Positions 1 to 6,127 of a stretch of DNA of 8,580 nt are shown one piece after another. Every line of letters starts with the position of its first letter. Position 1 is the stretch's first letter. The position numbers and the translations under genes are program-made. Source of the DNA: Candidatus Poseidoniaceae archaeon (GTDB lineage Archaea; Thermoplasmatota; Poseidoniia; Poseidoniales; Poseidoniaceae); contig JALRLN010000055.1 of NCBI GenBank assembly GCA_023254445.1, forward strand, positions 1-8,580, written 5' to 3'. The notes beneath the pieces are model-generated. The model worked only from the letters and a program-made list of their open reading frames with translations, had not been told where the DNA came from and did not search any database.

Positions 1-1140
1 GGCAACGGAGTTGACGTTGGAACCCACGAACGCGATGTTGGGTTTGATTCGGCCCTCTTCGGTGGGACCTTGGCTGCTGTAGATGGCGATGCTTGTGTCC
101 TTGTCCAGGGCTCCGACGGTGATGGCGTCCTCGGCCGAACCAGGGGTCCCGATTTGGGCCGACACGGCGTTGTTTCCTGCAGCAATCAGCATCGTCACCC
201 CGGCACGGACCATCTCGTTCGACATGCGGTTCACGCTGTCTTCCTCGGACGAGGTCCATTCGATGGCACCCGGCCCACCGAGGCTCATCGACGCTGCTCG
301 GATGTTGAATTCGTAGCGATGGTCCACGGTCCACTGCATGCCCGCCATCACCGTGGCGAAGGAACCCGAACCGCCCGCGTCGAGGACCTTGACGCCAATG
401 AGGAAGGCCTGTGGCGCCTGACCGGGGTGCTCGTAGGTGGGCGCTCCTGTACCTGCGATGGTACCAGCGCAGTGCGAGCCGTGGCCTTGGTCGTCGTACG
501 GGAAGACCTCGGTGCCGTTTGTTTTCCCTGGTTCGTTCACTGCGTCGTAGAAGGCGATCACCTTCGGATCGTCCGTGGCCGGGTCGTCGTCGAGGTCGTC
601 GAGGCCAACGTGGCTCCCGTCGATGCCGGTATCAATCACGGCAACACCAACGCCTGCACCGTCATAGCCCGTCGCATCATGGGCGAGGTCCACTTCGTGG
701 ATCACCGTGGCGTCCCCGTTCTGCACCTCAAGCAGGCCGTCCAATTCGAGCATCACAACACCAGGGAGGGTGGTGGTTTCGAGAATCATGCCGTGCGGGA
801 TCCGTCCCGCCAGGGCGTCAATGAGCGGGAGTTCCCACTGGTGCACGTATCCAACTTCACGCTCGAGCATGGCAATGTCCTCCGCCCCGGGCGTGTGGTC
901 AAAATCCACGATGATTGGGAGGGTGCCGTCGTCGTCAAGGAACAACGGATGGTCGTGGAACCGTTCAATCATGTCACCGATGCCGTTGCCGTCACGGTCC
1001 ACGGTCGTCTCGACCCACCATCCTTCGTCCGTGGGAACATCCGTGACGTCCAATGGAACGGCGGCCACCGCGAGCGGGAGCAGCATCAGGGACATGACGG
1101 CCATGCAGGTGGCCGAACGGAACGCTTCACTGCGGGTCAT
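1..1140 (-). CDS. Secreted subtilisin-like serine protease (S8), C-terminus cut off by window edge
   Basis: This open frame has no stop inside the window; 380 residues are visible. It is a probable extracellular endopeptidase of the subtilase family. Residues 9-27 form a hydrophobic signal peptide ending near AVA. Residues 48-56 (DRDGNGIGD) match a DxDxNGxxD calcium loop as in thrombospondin-3 or dockerin repeats. Residues 74-148 look like an I9-type propeptide, an inference from position and strand/helix pattern. The catalytic domain begins near residue 150: Asp170 in AVIDTGIDGSH, His220 in DDQGHGSHCAGT, and the oxyanion-hole Asn323 in IAAGNN. The catalytic Ser (GTSMAxP-type motif) should lie beyond position 1. 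The ATG at 1138-1140 overlaps the stop of the upstream protease gene by 14 bases and has no Shine-Dalgarno sequence, which suggests translational coupling. The family call is secure. The substrate is unknown; degradation of environmental protein or cell-surface processing are both possible. Confidence 0.93.
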   Translation of the reverse strand, partial: MTRSEAFRSATCMAVMSLMLLPLAVAAVPLDVTDVPTDEGWWVETTVDRDGNGIGDMIERFHDHPLFLDDDGTLPIIVDFDHTPGAEDIAMLEREVGYVHQWELPLIDALAGRIPHGMILETTTLPGVVMLELDGLLEVQNGDATVIHEVDLAHDATGYDGAGVGVAVIDTGIDGSHVGLDDLDDDPATDDPKVIAFYDAVNEPGKTNGTEVFPYDDQGHGSHCAGTIAGTGAPTYEHPGQAPQAFLIGVKVLDAGGSGSFATVMAGMQWTVDHRYEFNIRAASMSLGGPGAIEWTSSEEDSVNRMSNEMVRAGVTMLIAAGNNAVSAQIGTPGSAEDAITVGALDKDTSIAIYSSQGPTEEGRIKPNIAFVGSNVNSVA

Positions 1141-2515
1141 GCTGCGCCATCGGCGCGTGCCGCTTGAATCCATCGTCAGGGCGCACCTGCGACGGCACCC
1201 GGGCCGTCAGGGCCTGAAGCCCGGGGGTGACGTCCATGGTCGGTGCGGCGGCGACCCCCCAGTACGTCTCTCGCGCTTCCTGGTTGGCCGCCATGCACGC
1301 CTCCACATCTCCGGGTCGGTCTGGCAAGGGCGCGCTTCCGTCAAGGTGCCCGATCATGACCTCAAGGTTGGACATGTTGACCACGCCCCACCCCACTTGC
1401 GTGCACGGCGCCACGGGAGAAATCGGAAGGGTGCCCGAAAGCGGGTCCCATGTGGACGCGCTCGGGTACCATCCTGAACGGTTGAGTGCGTCGCGAAGCG
1501 CGGCGTTGTCGACCGTGAAGGGCGCACCGCCCATGGAGCCGTTGACGAGCCAGCCGCCCCGCTCCTGACCTGCACCTGCTCCCTCGTCGCCGGCCATCTC
1601 CCGAAGGTGGACGAGCACGGAGGAGAGGATGCCGGCGGTCTTTGGCGTGGCGAAGGAGGTCCCGGACGTGTCGTGGTACCCGGAAATGTCCTGATGGTTC
1701 GGCAGGTTCTGCGTCCAGTCGGCCGCAATGTCGGGGTAGGAGCCGCTCATCGTTTCCTTCTGCTCGTCGTCGCCTTCAGCGTACCCCGCGATGCCAATCG
1801 ACCATGGTGGGCCCGCCGTGGCGTCTTGGACGGCGGGGCTTGGTGAATTGTCAGCAGCACCGGTGTGGACCTTCCCGTGCTCCACCACCGCAACGCGGGT
1901 GGCGTCTTCGATGCCGGGAAAAGGAAGCGAGCCAATTGCACCGAAGGAGGTCGTGATGACGTCAACCAGGGGTTGCTCGGCGGCGGAAAGCACCGCGGTG
2001 GTGCTGAACCCTTCCACGAAGTAAATCACCGCTTCCGGGTTGGCGTTGACCACCGCGCCTGTGACCGCCGTTCCGTGGCCATCCGACGGGTCATCAAGGA
2101 TTGGCGTGCCGTCGCCTTCCGACCAATCGGGGGAGGTCCCAATGATGCGCGTTCCTCGGAAATGCACGATGTCGCTGGCACCGATCAGGTCCCAACATGC
2201 TGCGCGGTCTGCATTCAACCTTGCTTCGTAATCCCCATCGTCCGACAGGTCGCACACAAGCGTAACGCCGAAGGCGTCGAGCATCCAGTCTGGCAGGACT
2301 TCGTCGCTGATGAAGTGCTCATGGTAGACGTTGATCCCGGTGTCGATTGGAGCCACGACGGTGAAAGGACGCCACGAGGCAAGCGTTGTCCCGCTCACAT
2401 CCACGTCGGAGGGCGCGGTGGAACCGTCGATGGCCCAGGCGAGGCCGATGGTAAGGCTGGAAACAACGAGGGTGGCCATGAGCACGGACCCCATCTTTCC
2501 GATGCTGGACAGCAT
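1127..2515 (-). CDS. Secreted subtilisin-like serine protease (S8) without an evident prodomain
   Basis: This encodes a 462-residue subtilase, probably exported. Residues 5-28 form a signal peptide with a hydrophobic core and an AWA cleavage site and no lipobox. The full triad is visible: Asp58 in VAPIDTGIN, His147 in SDGHGTAVTG and Ser287 in SGTSFATP. Asn223 in GAADNSP is the likely oxyanion-hole residue. Only about 30 residues separate the signal peptide from the catalytic Asp, too few for an I9 propeptide. About 85 residues lie between Asp and His, an insertion carrying Cys88 and Cys107; Cys371 and Cys407 in the C-terminal part could give disulfides. No C-terminal membrane anchor is seen. 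The ATG at 2513-2515 is preferred over the in-frame GTG at 2528-2530 because GGAGG lies 8 bases before the ATG. It is followed, with a 14-base overlap, by a second subtilase gene, so the two are probably co-expressed. The substrate is unknown. Confidence 0.93.
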   Translation of the reverse strand: MLSSIGKMGSVLMATLVVSSLTIGLAWAIDGSTAPSDVDVSGTTLASWRPFTVVAPIDTGINVYHEHFISDEVLPDWMLDAFGVTLVCDLSDDGDYEARLNADRAACWDLIGASDIVHFRGTRIIGTSPDWSEGDGTPILDDPSDGHGTAVTGAVVNANPEAVIYFVEGFSTTAVLSAAEQPLVDVITTSFGAIGSLPFPGIEDATRVAVVEHGKVHTGAADNSPSPAVQDATAGPPWSIGIAGYAEGDDEQKETMSGSYPDIAADWTQNLPNHQDISGYHDTSGTSFATPKTAGILSSVLVHLREMAGDEGAGAGQERGGWLVNGSMGGAPFTVDNAALRDALNRSGWYPSASTWDPLSGTLPISPVAPCTQVGWGVVNMSNLEVMIGHLDGSAPLPDRPGDVEACMAANQEARETYWGVAAAPTMDVTPGLQALTARVPSQVRPDDGFKRHAPMAQHDPQ

Positions 2516-2597
2516 GGCCTCTTCCTCCACGGGCCGAGGGTGGACACGCGTGGCATGAACCCTGCGCCCTTATGGAGCGACGGCGGAAGCGTGACGC
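2516..2597. promoter_or_regulatory. Divergent intergenic region between subtilase operon and orn
   Basis: These 82 bases separate two divergent starts and must hold both promoters. On the plus strand CTTATGG at 2569-2575 lies about 25 bases before the orn ATG. That is where an archaeal TATA box would lie for a leaderless transcript, but the match is weak and could be chance. No convincing bacterial -35/-10 pair or palindromic operator was seen. The regulatory role is inferred from gene orientation. Confidence 0.4.
2524..2528 (-). promoter_or_regulatory. Shine-Dalgarno sequence of the prodomain-less subtilase
   Basis: GGAGG on the minus strand ends 8 bases before the ATG at 2513-2515. It is the clearest ribosome binding site in the window. 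It decides the start: an in-frame GTG at 2528-2530 would place this element inside the coding region and add only Met-Glu-Glu-Glu-Ala before the signal peptide. Confidence 0.7.
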
Positions 2598-3140
2598 ATG
2601 GACGCGGACAAGGCCGTGCGCATGGTGTGGATCGACCTGGAAATGACGGGGCTGGATCTGGCGGAGGACAGCATCATCGAAATCGCGACCTTGGTGACCG
2701 ATGGGGACCTGAACATCGTGGCGGAAGGGCCGAACCTCGCGGTGTCCGTGTCCGAGGACAAGATTGCTGGCATGGACGAATGGAACACAACACACCACCA
2801 CGCGAGCGGCCTGGTCGACCGGATTCGACGCGAGGGCGTGACCGTTCAAGAGGCGGAAGAACGCACCTTGGCCTTCCTTCGCGACCACGTCGATGAGGGC
2901 ACGGCGCCTCTATGTGGCAACTCCGTGTGGAACGACAAGCGGTTTCTCGAGAAGGAAATGCCCTCCCTTGTGACGTTCCTGCACTACCGCATGGTGGACG
3001 TGTCCACCGTGAAGGAACTCGCTCGTCGCTGGTACCCTGAGGAGCCCATCTTCCCGAAGCAGGGGGCTCACCTCGCGCTGGACGACATCCGTGAATCGGT
3101 CGCCGAACTCCGTCACTGGAGAACGCGCATTTTCAGGTGA
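2598..3140 (+). CDS. orn: Oligoribonuclease (DEDDh 3'-5' exoribonuclease)
   Basis: This 180-residue protein has the usual Orn length. Orn is a cytoplasmic, metal-dependent exonuclease that finishes RNA decay by cutting 2-5-nucleotide fragments, above all dinucleotides such as pGpG, to mononucleotides. The catalytic set is complete and spaced as in the E. coli enzyme: Asp13 and Glu15 in WIDLEMTGLD, Asp113 in GNSVWNDKRFL, His158 in KQGAHLALDD, and Asp163. Residues that grip the dinucleotide in Orn are also present: Leu19, Trp62 and His67, Ser109, and Arg131 in HYRMVDVST. The C-terminal DDIRESVAEL is the Orn signature. The ATG at 2598 gives an N-terminus like E. coli Orn; an in-frame ATG at 2622 would begin at MVWIDLE and leave almost nothing before the first catalytic motif. 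The gene stands alone on its strand, and its stop is two bases from the stop of the convergent xdhC-like gene. Confidence 0.96.
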   Translation: MDADKAVRMVWIDLEMTGLDLAEDSIIEIATLVTDGDLNIVAEGPNLAVSVSEDKIAGMDEWNTTHHHASGLVDRIRREGVTVQEAEERTLAFLRDHVDEGTAPLCGNSVWNDKRFLEKEMPSLVTFLHYRMVDVSTVKELARRWYPEEPIFPKQGAHLALDDIRESVAELRHWRTRIFR

Positions 3141-3142
3141 AC

Positions 3143-4063
3143 TCACGCGCCGTTTCGCCACGTAGCGGAGCCAGCAACCGTGCCTGATCGGGCTGCGATG
3201 ATGGACGCCACGACCGCCACAGCGATTTCTTCGGGCGATTGCGCACCGATGTTGATTCCAATTGGGCACGCCACCGCATCCACAGCGTCCTCTGGCAGCC
3301 CTCCTGACACTGCTCCATCACGGAACGAGGCCCATTTTGCTCGGGACCCGATGCACCCAAGGCGAGGGGCTGCGCCTTCGCCAGGTCGCTGACCTGCCTC
3401 CACCATCAGCCCGAGCAAGCCGTGAAGGCGCGCGCGGTCTTCGGCGTGGTCATGGCCGAGCAGCAGGATGTCGCTGAACCTGCCAAGCGAGTGGGCCGAT
3501 TCTGAATCGATGAAGGCGGCCACGGCGCCGACGTGCCGTTCAACCGCGTGCGGGTGGTGCTCTGGTCCCGCAAAGGCCGCCCGCGTGTCCTGAACGGAGG
3601 TCCGCCAACCAAGCCGGTGAGCAAGGTCGGCGATGGCACCAGCGCAATGCCCGCCGCCCATGAGCAGCAAGTGGGGCACCGCCTCAAACACCTCGACCGT
3701 CACCGTGACCTTCCCTCCGCACAACGAATCAAGGGGCTGAACCTCAAAGCCCTTCGCGCCGGGGGTCAACCCGAACGTCAGCACCTTCCCTTCGGGGCGT
3801 CGGGGGGCGTGGAGGAGGTCACGCATCGTCGCCTTCACGCGCTCTTCGAGTCCCGCTCCGCCCACGGTCCCGCGCCACACCTCGGTACCGTCGATGCAAC
3901 GCAAGGCCATGCGCGCGCCGGGCTTTCCGGGAACGGATCCGGTTTTGGAAAGGACGGAGGCCACGACGGCGCGCGAGCCAGCCTCGGCGCCGTCGAGCGC
4001 CCAACGCAGCACCTCGAGGCCCACACCGTGACGAAGCGGTCGTCCGTCAAGGCCCTTCCCCAT
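3143..4063 (-). CDS. xdhC: XdhC/CoxI-family molybdenum-hydroxylase maturation protein
   Basis: This 306-residue protein has both XdhC halves. XdhC/CoxI proteins bind molybdenum cofactor, promote its sulfuration and hand it to xanthine-dehydrogenase or CO-dehydrogenase-type hydroxylases in the cytoplasm. The N-terminal domain (about 12-125) shows TGSVPGKPGARM at 41-52, GTVGGAGLEERV at 65-76 and CGGKVTVTVE at 115-124, the usual family landmarks. The C-terminal Rossmann domain (about 130-295) shows LLLMGGGHCAGAIA with a GxGxxA pattern, Asp159 at the end of the second strand (SVQDTR), CIGSRAKWASF at 237-247, and the closing GINIGAQSPEEIAVAV at 269-284. The ATG start overlaps the end of the MocA-like gene by 17 bases, so co-translation is likely. 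Pairing with a MobA/MocA-like gene is typical of molybdenum-hydroxylase clusters, but no hydroxylase subunit lies in this window. The family call is firm; the client enzyme is unknown. Confidence 0.92.
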   Translation of the reverse strand: MGKGLDGRPLRHGVGLEVLRWALDGAEAGSRAVVASVLSKTGSVPGKPGARMALRCIDGTEVWRGTVGGAGLEERVKATMRDLLHAPRRPEGKVLTFGLTPGAKGFEVQPLDSLCGGKVTVTVEVFEAVPHLLLMGGGHCAGAIADLAHRLGWRTSVQDTRAAFAGPEHHPHAVERHVGAVAAFIDSESAHSLGRFSDILLLGHDHAEDRARLHGLLGLMVEAGQRPGEGAAPRLGCIGSRAKWASFRDGAVSGGLPEDAVDAVACPIGINIGAQSPEEIAVAVVASIIAARSGTVAGSATWRNGA

Positions 4064-4640
4064 CCCTCAGCCACGCTTCAAGGTGGACAAGGTGAGCGAG
4101 GTCTTCGGGACGATCCAGGTTCAGATGGAGGAAGGGGGCATCCACCTCAACCTGCACCCGGGCGCCCGTCAGGTCGCGTAGCGGGGTGGAGCGGTCCGCC
4201 CGGAGGACACGCCGGACGACGTCGCCTCGAAGCAAGAGGGGGTGCCCGCCGCGACCCCCGGTGGCCGGGACGACCGCGTTCCCGGGACGAGCCAAAAGCG
4301 CGTGAACAACAGCCTCGTTCCAACCTGGCCGGTCTACCGGACAGACGAGCACCTCAAGCGGCACGTCAACGAAAGCAGCCAGGCCGACCTGAAGGCTCCC
4401 GGTTCGGCCTGCCTCTGGCTCAGGGTTCTGAACCAAAACGCAGGGCAGCCCCTCCGTGCCGAGGTTGACATCCTCGCGACCGACGACCACGACCTGCAAT
4501 CCAATTCGATGCAAGCGCTGGACCTGAAGGGCAAGGTTGCTGTGCCCAGCCACTGGAACGAGGGCCTTTGGTCGCCCGAGCCGTTGGCTCGCTCCTGCTG
4601 CGAGCACCACGGCCACTGGTGCAGCCGAACCTTCGACCAT
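4047..4640 (-). CDS. MobA/MocA-like nucleotidyltransferase (probable molybdopterin cytidylyltransferase)
   Basis: This 197-residue single-domain protein belongs to the GT-A-like nucleotidyltransferase group of MobA and MocA. Its likely job is to transfer CMP from CTP to molybdopterin, giving the dinucleotide cofactor used by xanthine-dehydrogenase-family enzymes. The signature LAAGASQRLGRPK is at residues 13-25, with Lys25 as the expected nucleotide-binding lysine. GRTGSLQVGL at 78-87, CPVDRPG at 100-106 (Asp103 as probable metal ligand), GGRGGHPLLL at 128-137 and LNLDRPEDL at 173-181 follow in family order. The adjacent, overlapping xdhC-like gene favours MocA (CTP) over MobA (GTP), but nucleotide choice cannot be read safely from sequence; other family members act on sugars or isoprenoid precursors. 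No Shine-Dalgarno sequence precedes the ATG at 4638-4640. It is first in a two-gene operon. Confidence 0.88.
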   Translation of the reverse strand: MVEGSAAPVAVVLAAGASQRLGRPKALVPVAGHSNLALQVQRLHRIGLQVVVVGREDVNLGTEGLPCVLVQNPEPEAGRTGSLQVGLAAFVDVPLEVLVCPVDRPGWNEAVVHALLARPGNAVVPATGGRGGHPLLLRGDVVRRVLRADRSTPLRDLTGARVQVEVDAPFLHLNLDRPEDLAHLVHLEAWLRDGEGP

Positions 4641-4716
4641 GCCCGTCAGGGGGTGGCCTTCGTCATGACCGCATCGGTTACGCCGCGTTCATAGCCGGTC
4701 GCAGGTGCTTCAGGGC
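4641..4716. promoter_or_regulatory. Divergent intergenic region between mocA-like/xdhC operon and paralogue pair
   Basis: These 76 bases carry the starts of two divergent transcription units. AGGTG at 4703-4707 lies 9 bases before the plus-strand ATG at 4717 and can act as a Shine-Dalgarno element. TTCATA at 4688-4693 is about 24-29 bases before that ATG and is a weak TATA candidate. No clear promoter was found for the minus-strand operon. The call rests mainly on gene orientation. Confidence 0.35.
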
Positions 4717-5235
4717 ATGACCGCCTCGCCCTCACCGCTTCGCTCGCCTTATCTTGCATGGGACGCCCGCTGGCCTGCTGATTTCCAGAACGCGATGCAC
4801 CAGATGGACGTGCTGTTGGTGACCTCAGCTGCAGCGAGCGCCCTCCCGCTGAACCCCGAACTGCATCCTTGGTTGCAGGGTACGCCGCACGTGGCCTTGC
4901 TGCTGGTGCGCGGGGCCTCGGGTCGGTACTACCGCGTCGCTGTGTATGCCGAGCCGACCGTTCCAGCACAGCACGCCGTCGTTGTGGACGGTGCGACACG
5001 TCACACAGACATCATGGAAGGTTGGTCACCTCACATCGTGGACATCGAGGTCTCGCTCGACGAACAGCAGGCACCGCTCCCGACCAAGGTCGTACGGTTG
5101 GTCGAGCGGCTGATGGACGACCGAATGATGGCGATGCGGGAGCCGAACATCGCGCAGTTCATCGCGGCCTCCCGGGATCAGTTGCCCCGAATCGTCTCCT
5201 TCACGAACGACGGGCCTGAACGCGTTGAAGGCTGA
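4717..5235 (+). CDS. Uncharacterised protein, paralogue A of a tandem pair
   Basis: I do not recognise this 172-residue family. The core (about 59-166) reads as a strand pair around LLLVRGASGRYYRVAV, then VVVDGATRHTDI, a variable stretch, then a helical block LPTKVVRLVERLMDDRMMAM followed by IAQFIAASRDQLP. The same landmarks recur in the same order in the next gene, so this is a real, duplicated gene. There is no signal peptide, membrane segment, Cys residue or known catalytic motif, so a cytoplasmic role is likely. The SGRxYRV hairpin superficially resembles the strand before SWIM zinc fingers, but the Cys/His ligands are missing. The ATG at 4717 is preferred because AGGTG lies 9 bases upstream; a GTG at 4705 is part of that element. 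The residues before about 20 do not align with the paralogue and may be flexible. Confidence 0.8.
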   Translation: MTASPSPLRSPYLAWDARWPADFQNAMHQMDVLLVTSAAASALPLNPELHPWLQGTPHVALLLVRGASGRYYRVAVYAEPTVPAQHAVVVDGATRHTDIMEGWSPHIVDIEVSLDEQQAPLPTKVVRLVERLMDDRMMAMREPNIAQFIAASRDQLPRIVSFTNDGPERVEG

Positions 5236-5284
5236 CAACGCACGTGCGTCCGCCTTCAAGAGGGGTCGTCCCGGGTTGACCCGC

Positions 5285-6127
5285 ATGTCGTCCGCGTGCC
5301 TCAACGTGAATCCTCAATGGAGTCCCCCCGTCCAGAAGTCCATGCGTTTGCTGGCCGGGGTCATCGACGGGAACGAACGTATCGAAGCCCTGCCCATCCA
5401 CGCGCCCCGTGGCGGAGCCCTCCTGATCGTGAAGGGGACCTCTGGCCGTCTGTACCGCATCGCCGTGACCGATGCAACCGGGACAGCGGAAGACGTGAGC
5501 ATCGTCGTGAGCGGTGCAACGCGGCGAACCGATATTGTTGGGCGGGGTGGCGTCGACGGCCGGCCCGTCGCGAACCTCTGCCTCCACACCGAGGCGGACC
5601 ACCTCCCGCTGGGGGACCGCGTCGTCGCGCTCGCCATGTCGCTGGCCGACGACCGTGAAACGGCGATGCGGATCCCCCTTGTGGCCCAATTCATTGCTGC
5701 CAGCCGTGAGATGCTGGTGGACATCGGCTTGTTCACGGACCATGGACCGATGCCCGCGGACCCCTTCATGGAGCCCCCGTTCGACCTCTATGAAGAGGAG
5801 CCAGAGGATGCATGGGAGGACGAAGCCCTTCACGACGCCTACGAGCAGTTCATGCATGAAGCGCCTCAGGACGAGGAAGAGATGCTCTACCTTGAGGAAG
5901 AGGCTGCGCAGATGCGAGAACAGGAAGCGTTGCATGCTCACCTCGCATCCTTGTTCGGAGAAACAACGACGGTCATCCATGAGGTCGAAGACATCGTCGC
6001 CGAACCTGCACGGCCGCTCCATGATGCGCGGGACGCCATCGAAGAGGCTGCATGCATGATGCAGGACGCCTGCGAGCGCCTCGTGCTGGCCATCCAGCGG
6101 ATGCGGGAAGCGTTCAGGAACGCGTGA
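5285..6127 (+). CDS. Uncharacterised protein, paralogue B with acidic helical C-terminal extension
   Basis: This 280-residue protein shares the core of the preceding gene: LLIVKGTSGRLYRIAV at 46-61, VVSGATRRTDIV at 74-85, LPLGDRVVALAMSLADDR at 107-124 and VAQFIAASRE at 133-142, ending FTDHGP. After residue 155 it carries about 125 residues absent from paralogue A. First comes a strongly acidic stretch (about 157-210, many Glu and Asp with Met, Ala and aromatic residues). Then comes a helical segment with heptad-like hydrophobic spacing (about 210-280) that turns basic at the very end (QRMREAFRNA). This could mediate oligomerisation or partner binding, as an inference. No signal peptide or membrane helix is seen. 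The ATG at 5285 begins just before the aligned Trp12; an in-frame TTG at 5225 would overlap the previous gene by 11 bases, and neither has a good Shine-Dalgarno. Function unknown; co-transcription with paralogue A is likely. Confidence 0.78.
   Translation: MSSACLNVNPQWSPPVQKSMRLLAGVIDGNERIEALPIHAPRGGALLIVKGTSGRLYRIAVTDATGTAEDVSIVVSGATRRTDIVGRGGVDGRPVANLCLHTEADHLPLGDRVVALAMSLADDRETAMRIPLVAQFIAASREMLVDIGLFTDHGPMPADPFMEPPFDLYEEEPEDAWEDEALHDAYEQFMHEAPQDEEEMLYLEEEAAQMREQEALHAHLASLFGETTTVIHEVEDIVAEPARPLHDARDAIEEAACMMQDACERLVLAIQRMREAFRNA

Noticed and set aside
70..1167. Long plus-strand open frame opposite the left-edge subtilase
   Set aside because: The minus strand carries an intact subtilase with Asp, His and Asn motifs; the plus-strand translation is rich in Arg, His and Gly with no recognisable domain, as expected of a high-GC shadow.
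2516..2597. Bacterial sigma-70 promoter in the divergent spacer
   Set aside because: No -35/-10 pair with usual spacing could be seen in this GC-rich stretch.
1865..2896. Plus-strand open frame of over 340 codons
   Set aside because: It overlaps both the first subtilase (opposite strand) and orn (another frame), each supported by catalytic motifs; its own translation is low-complexity Gly/Arg/His.
3533..4468. Plus-strand open frame of about 310 codons opposite xdhC and mocA-like genes
   Set aside because: Both minus-strand genes show ordered family motifs; the plus-strand product is Arg/Pro/Gly-rich with no domain.
4646..4999. Minus-strand open frame ending just upstream of the mocA-like gene
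   Set aside because: Arg/Pro/Ser-rich shadow of paralogue A, whose reading frame is supported by its paralogue and by an upstream AGGTG.
4717..5235. SWIM-type zinc finger suggested by the SGRYYRV strand
   Set aside because: The CxC and CxH ligands of a SWIM domain are absent from both paralogues.
5225..5284. TTG start giving paralogue B twenty extra residues
   Set aside because: The added residues have no counterpart in paralogue A and there is no ribosome binding site; the ATG at 5285 sits just before the aligned region. Not excluded.
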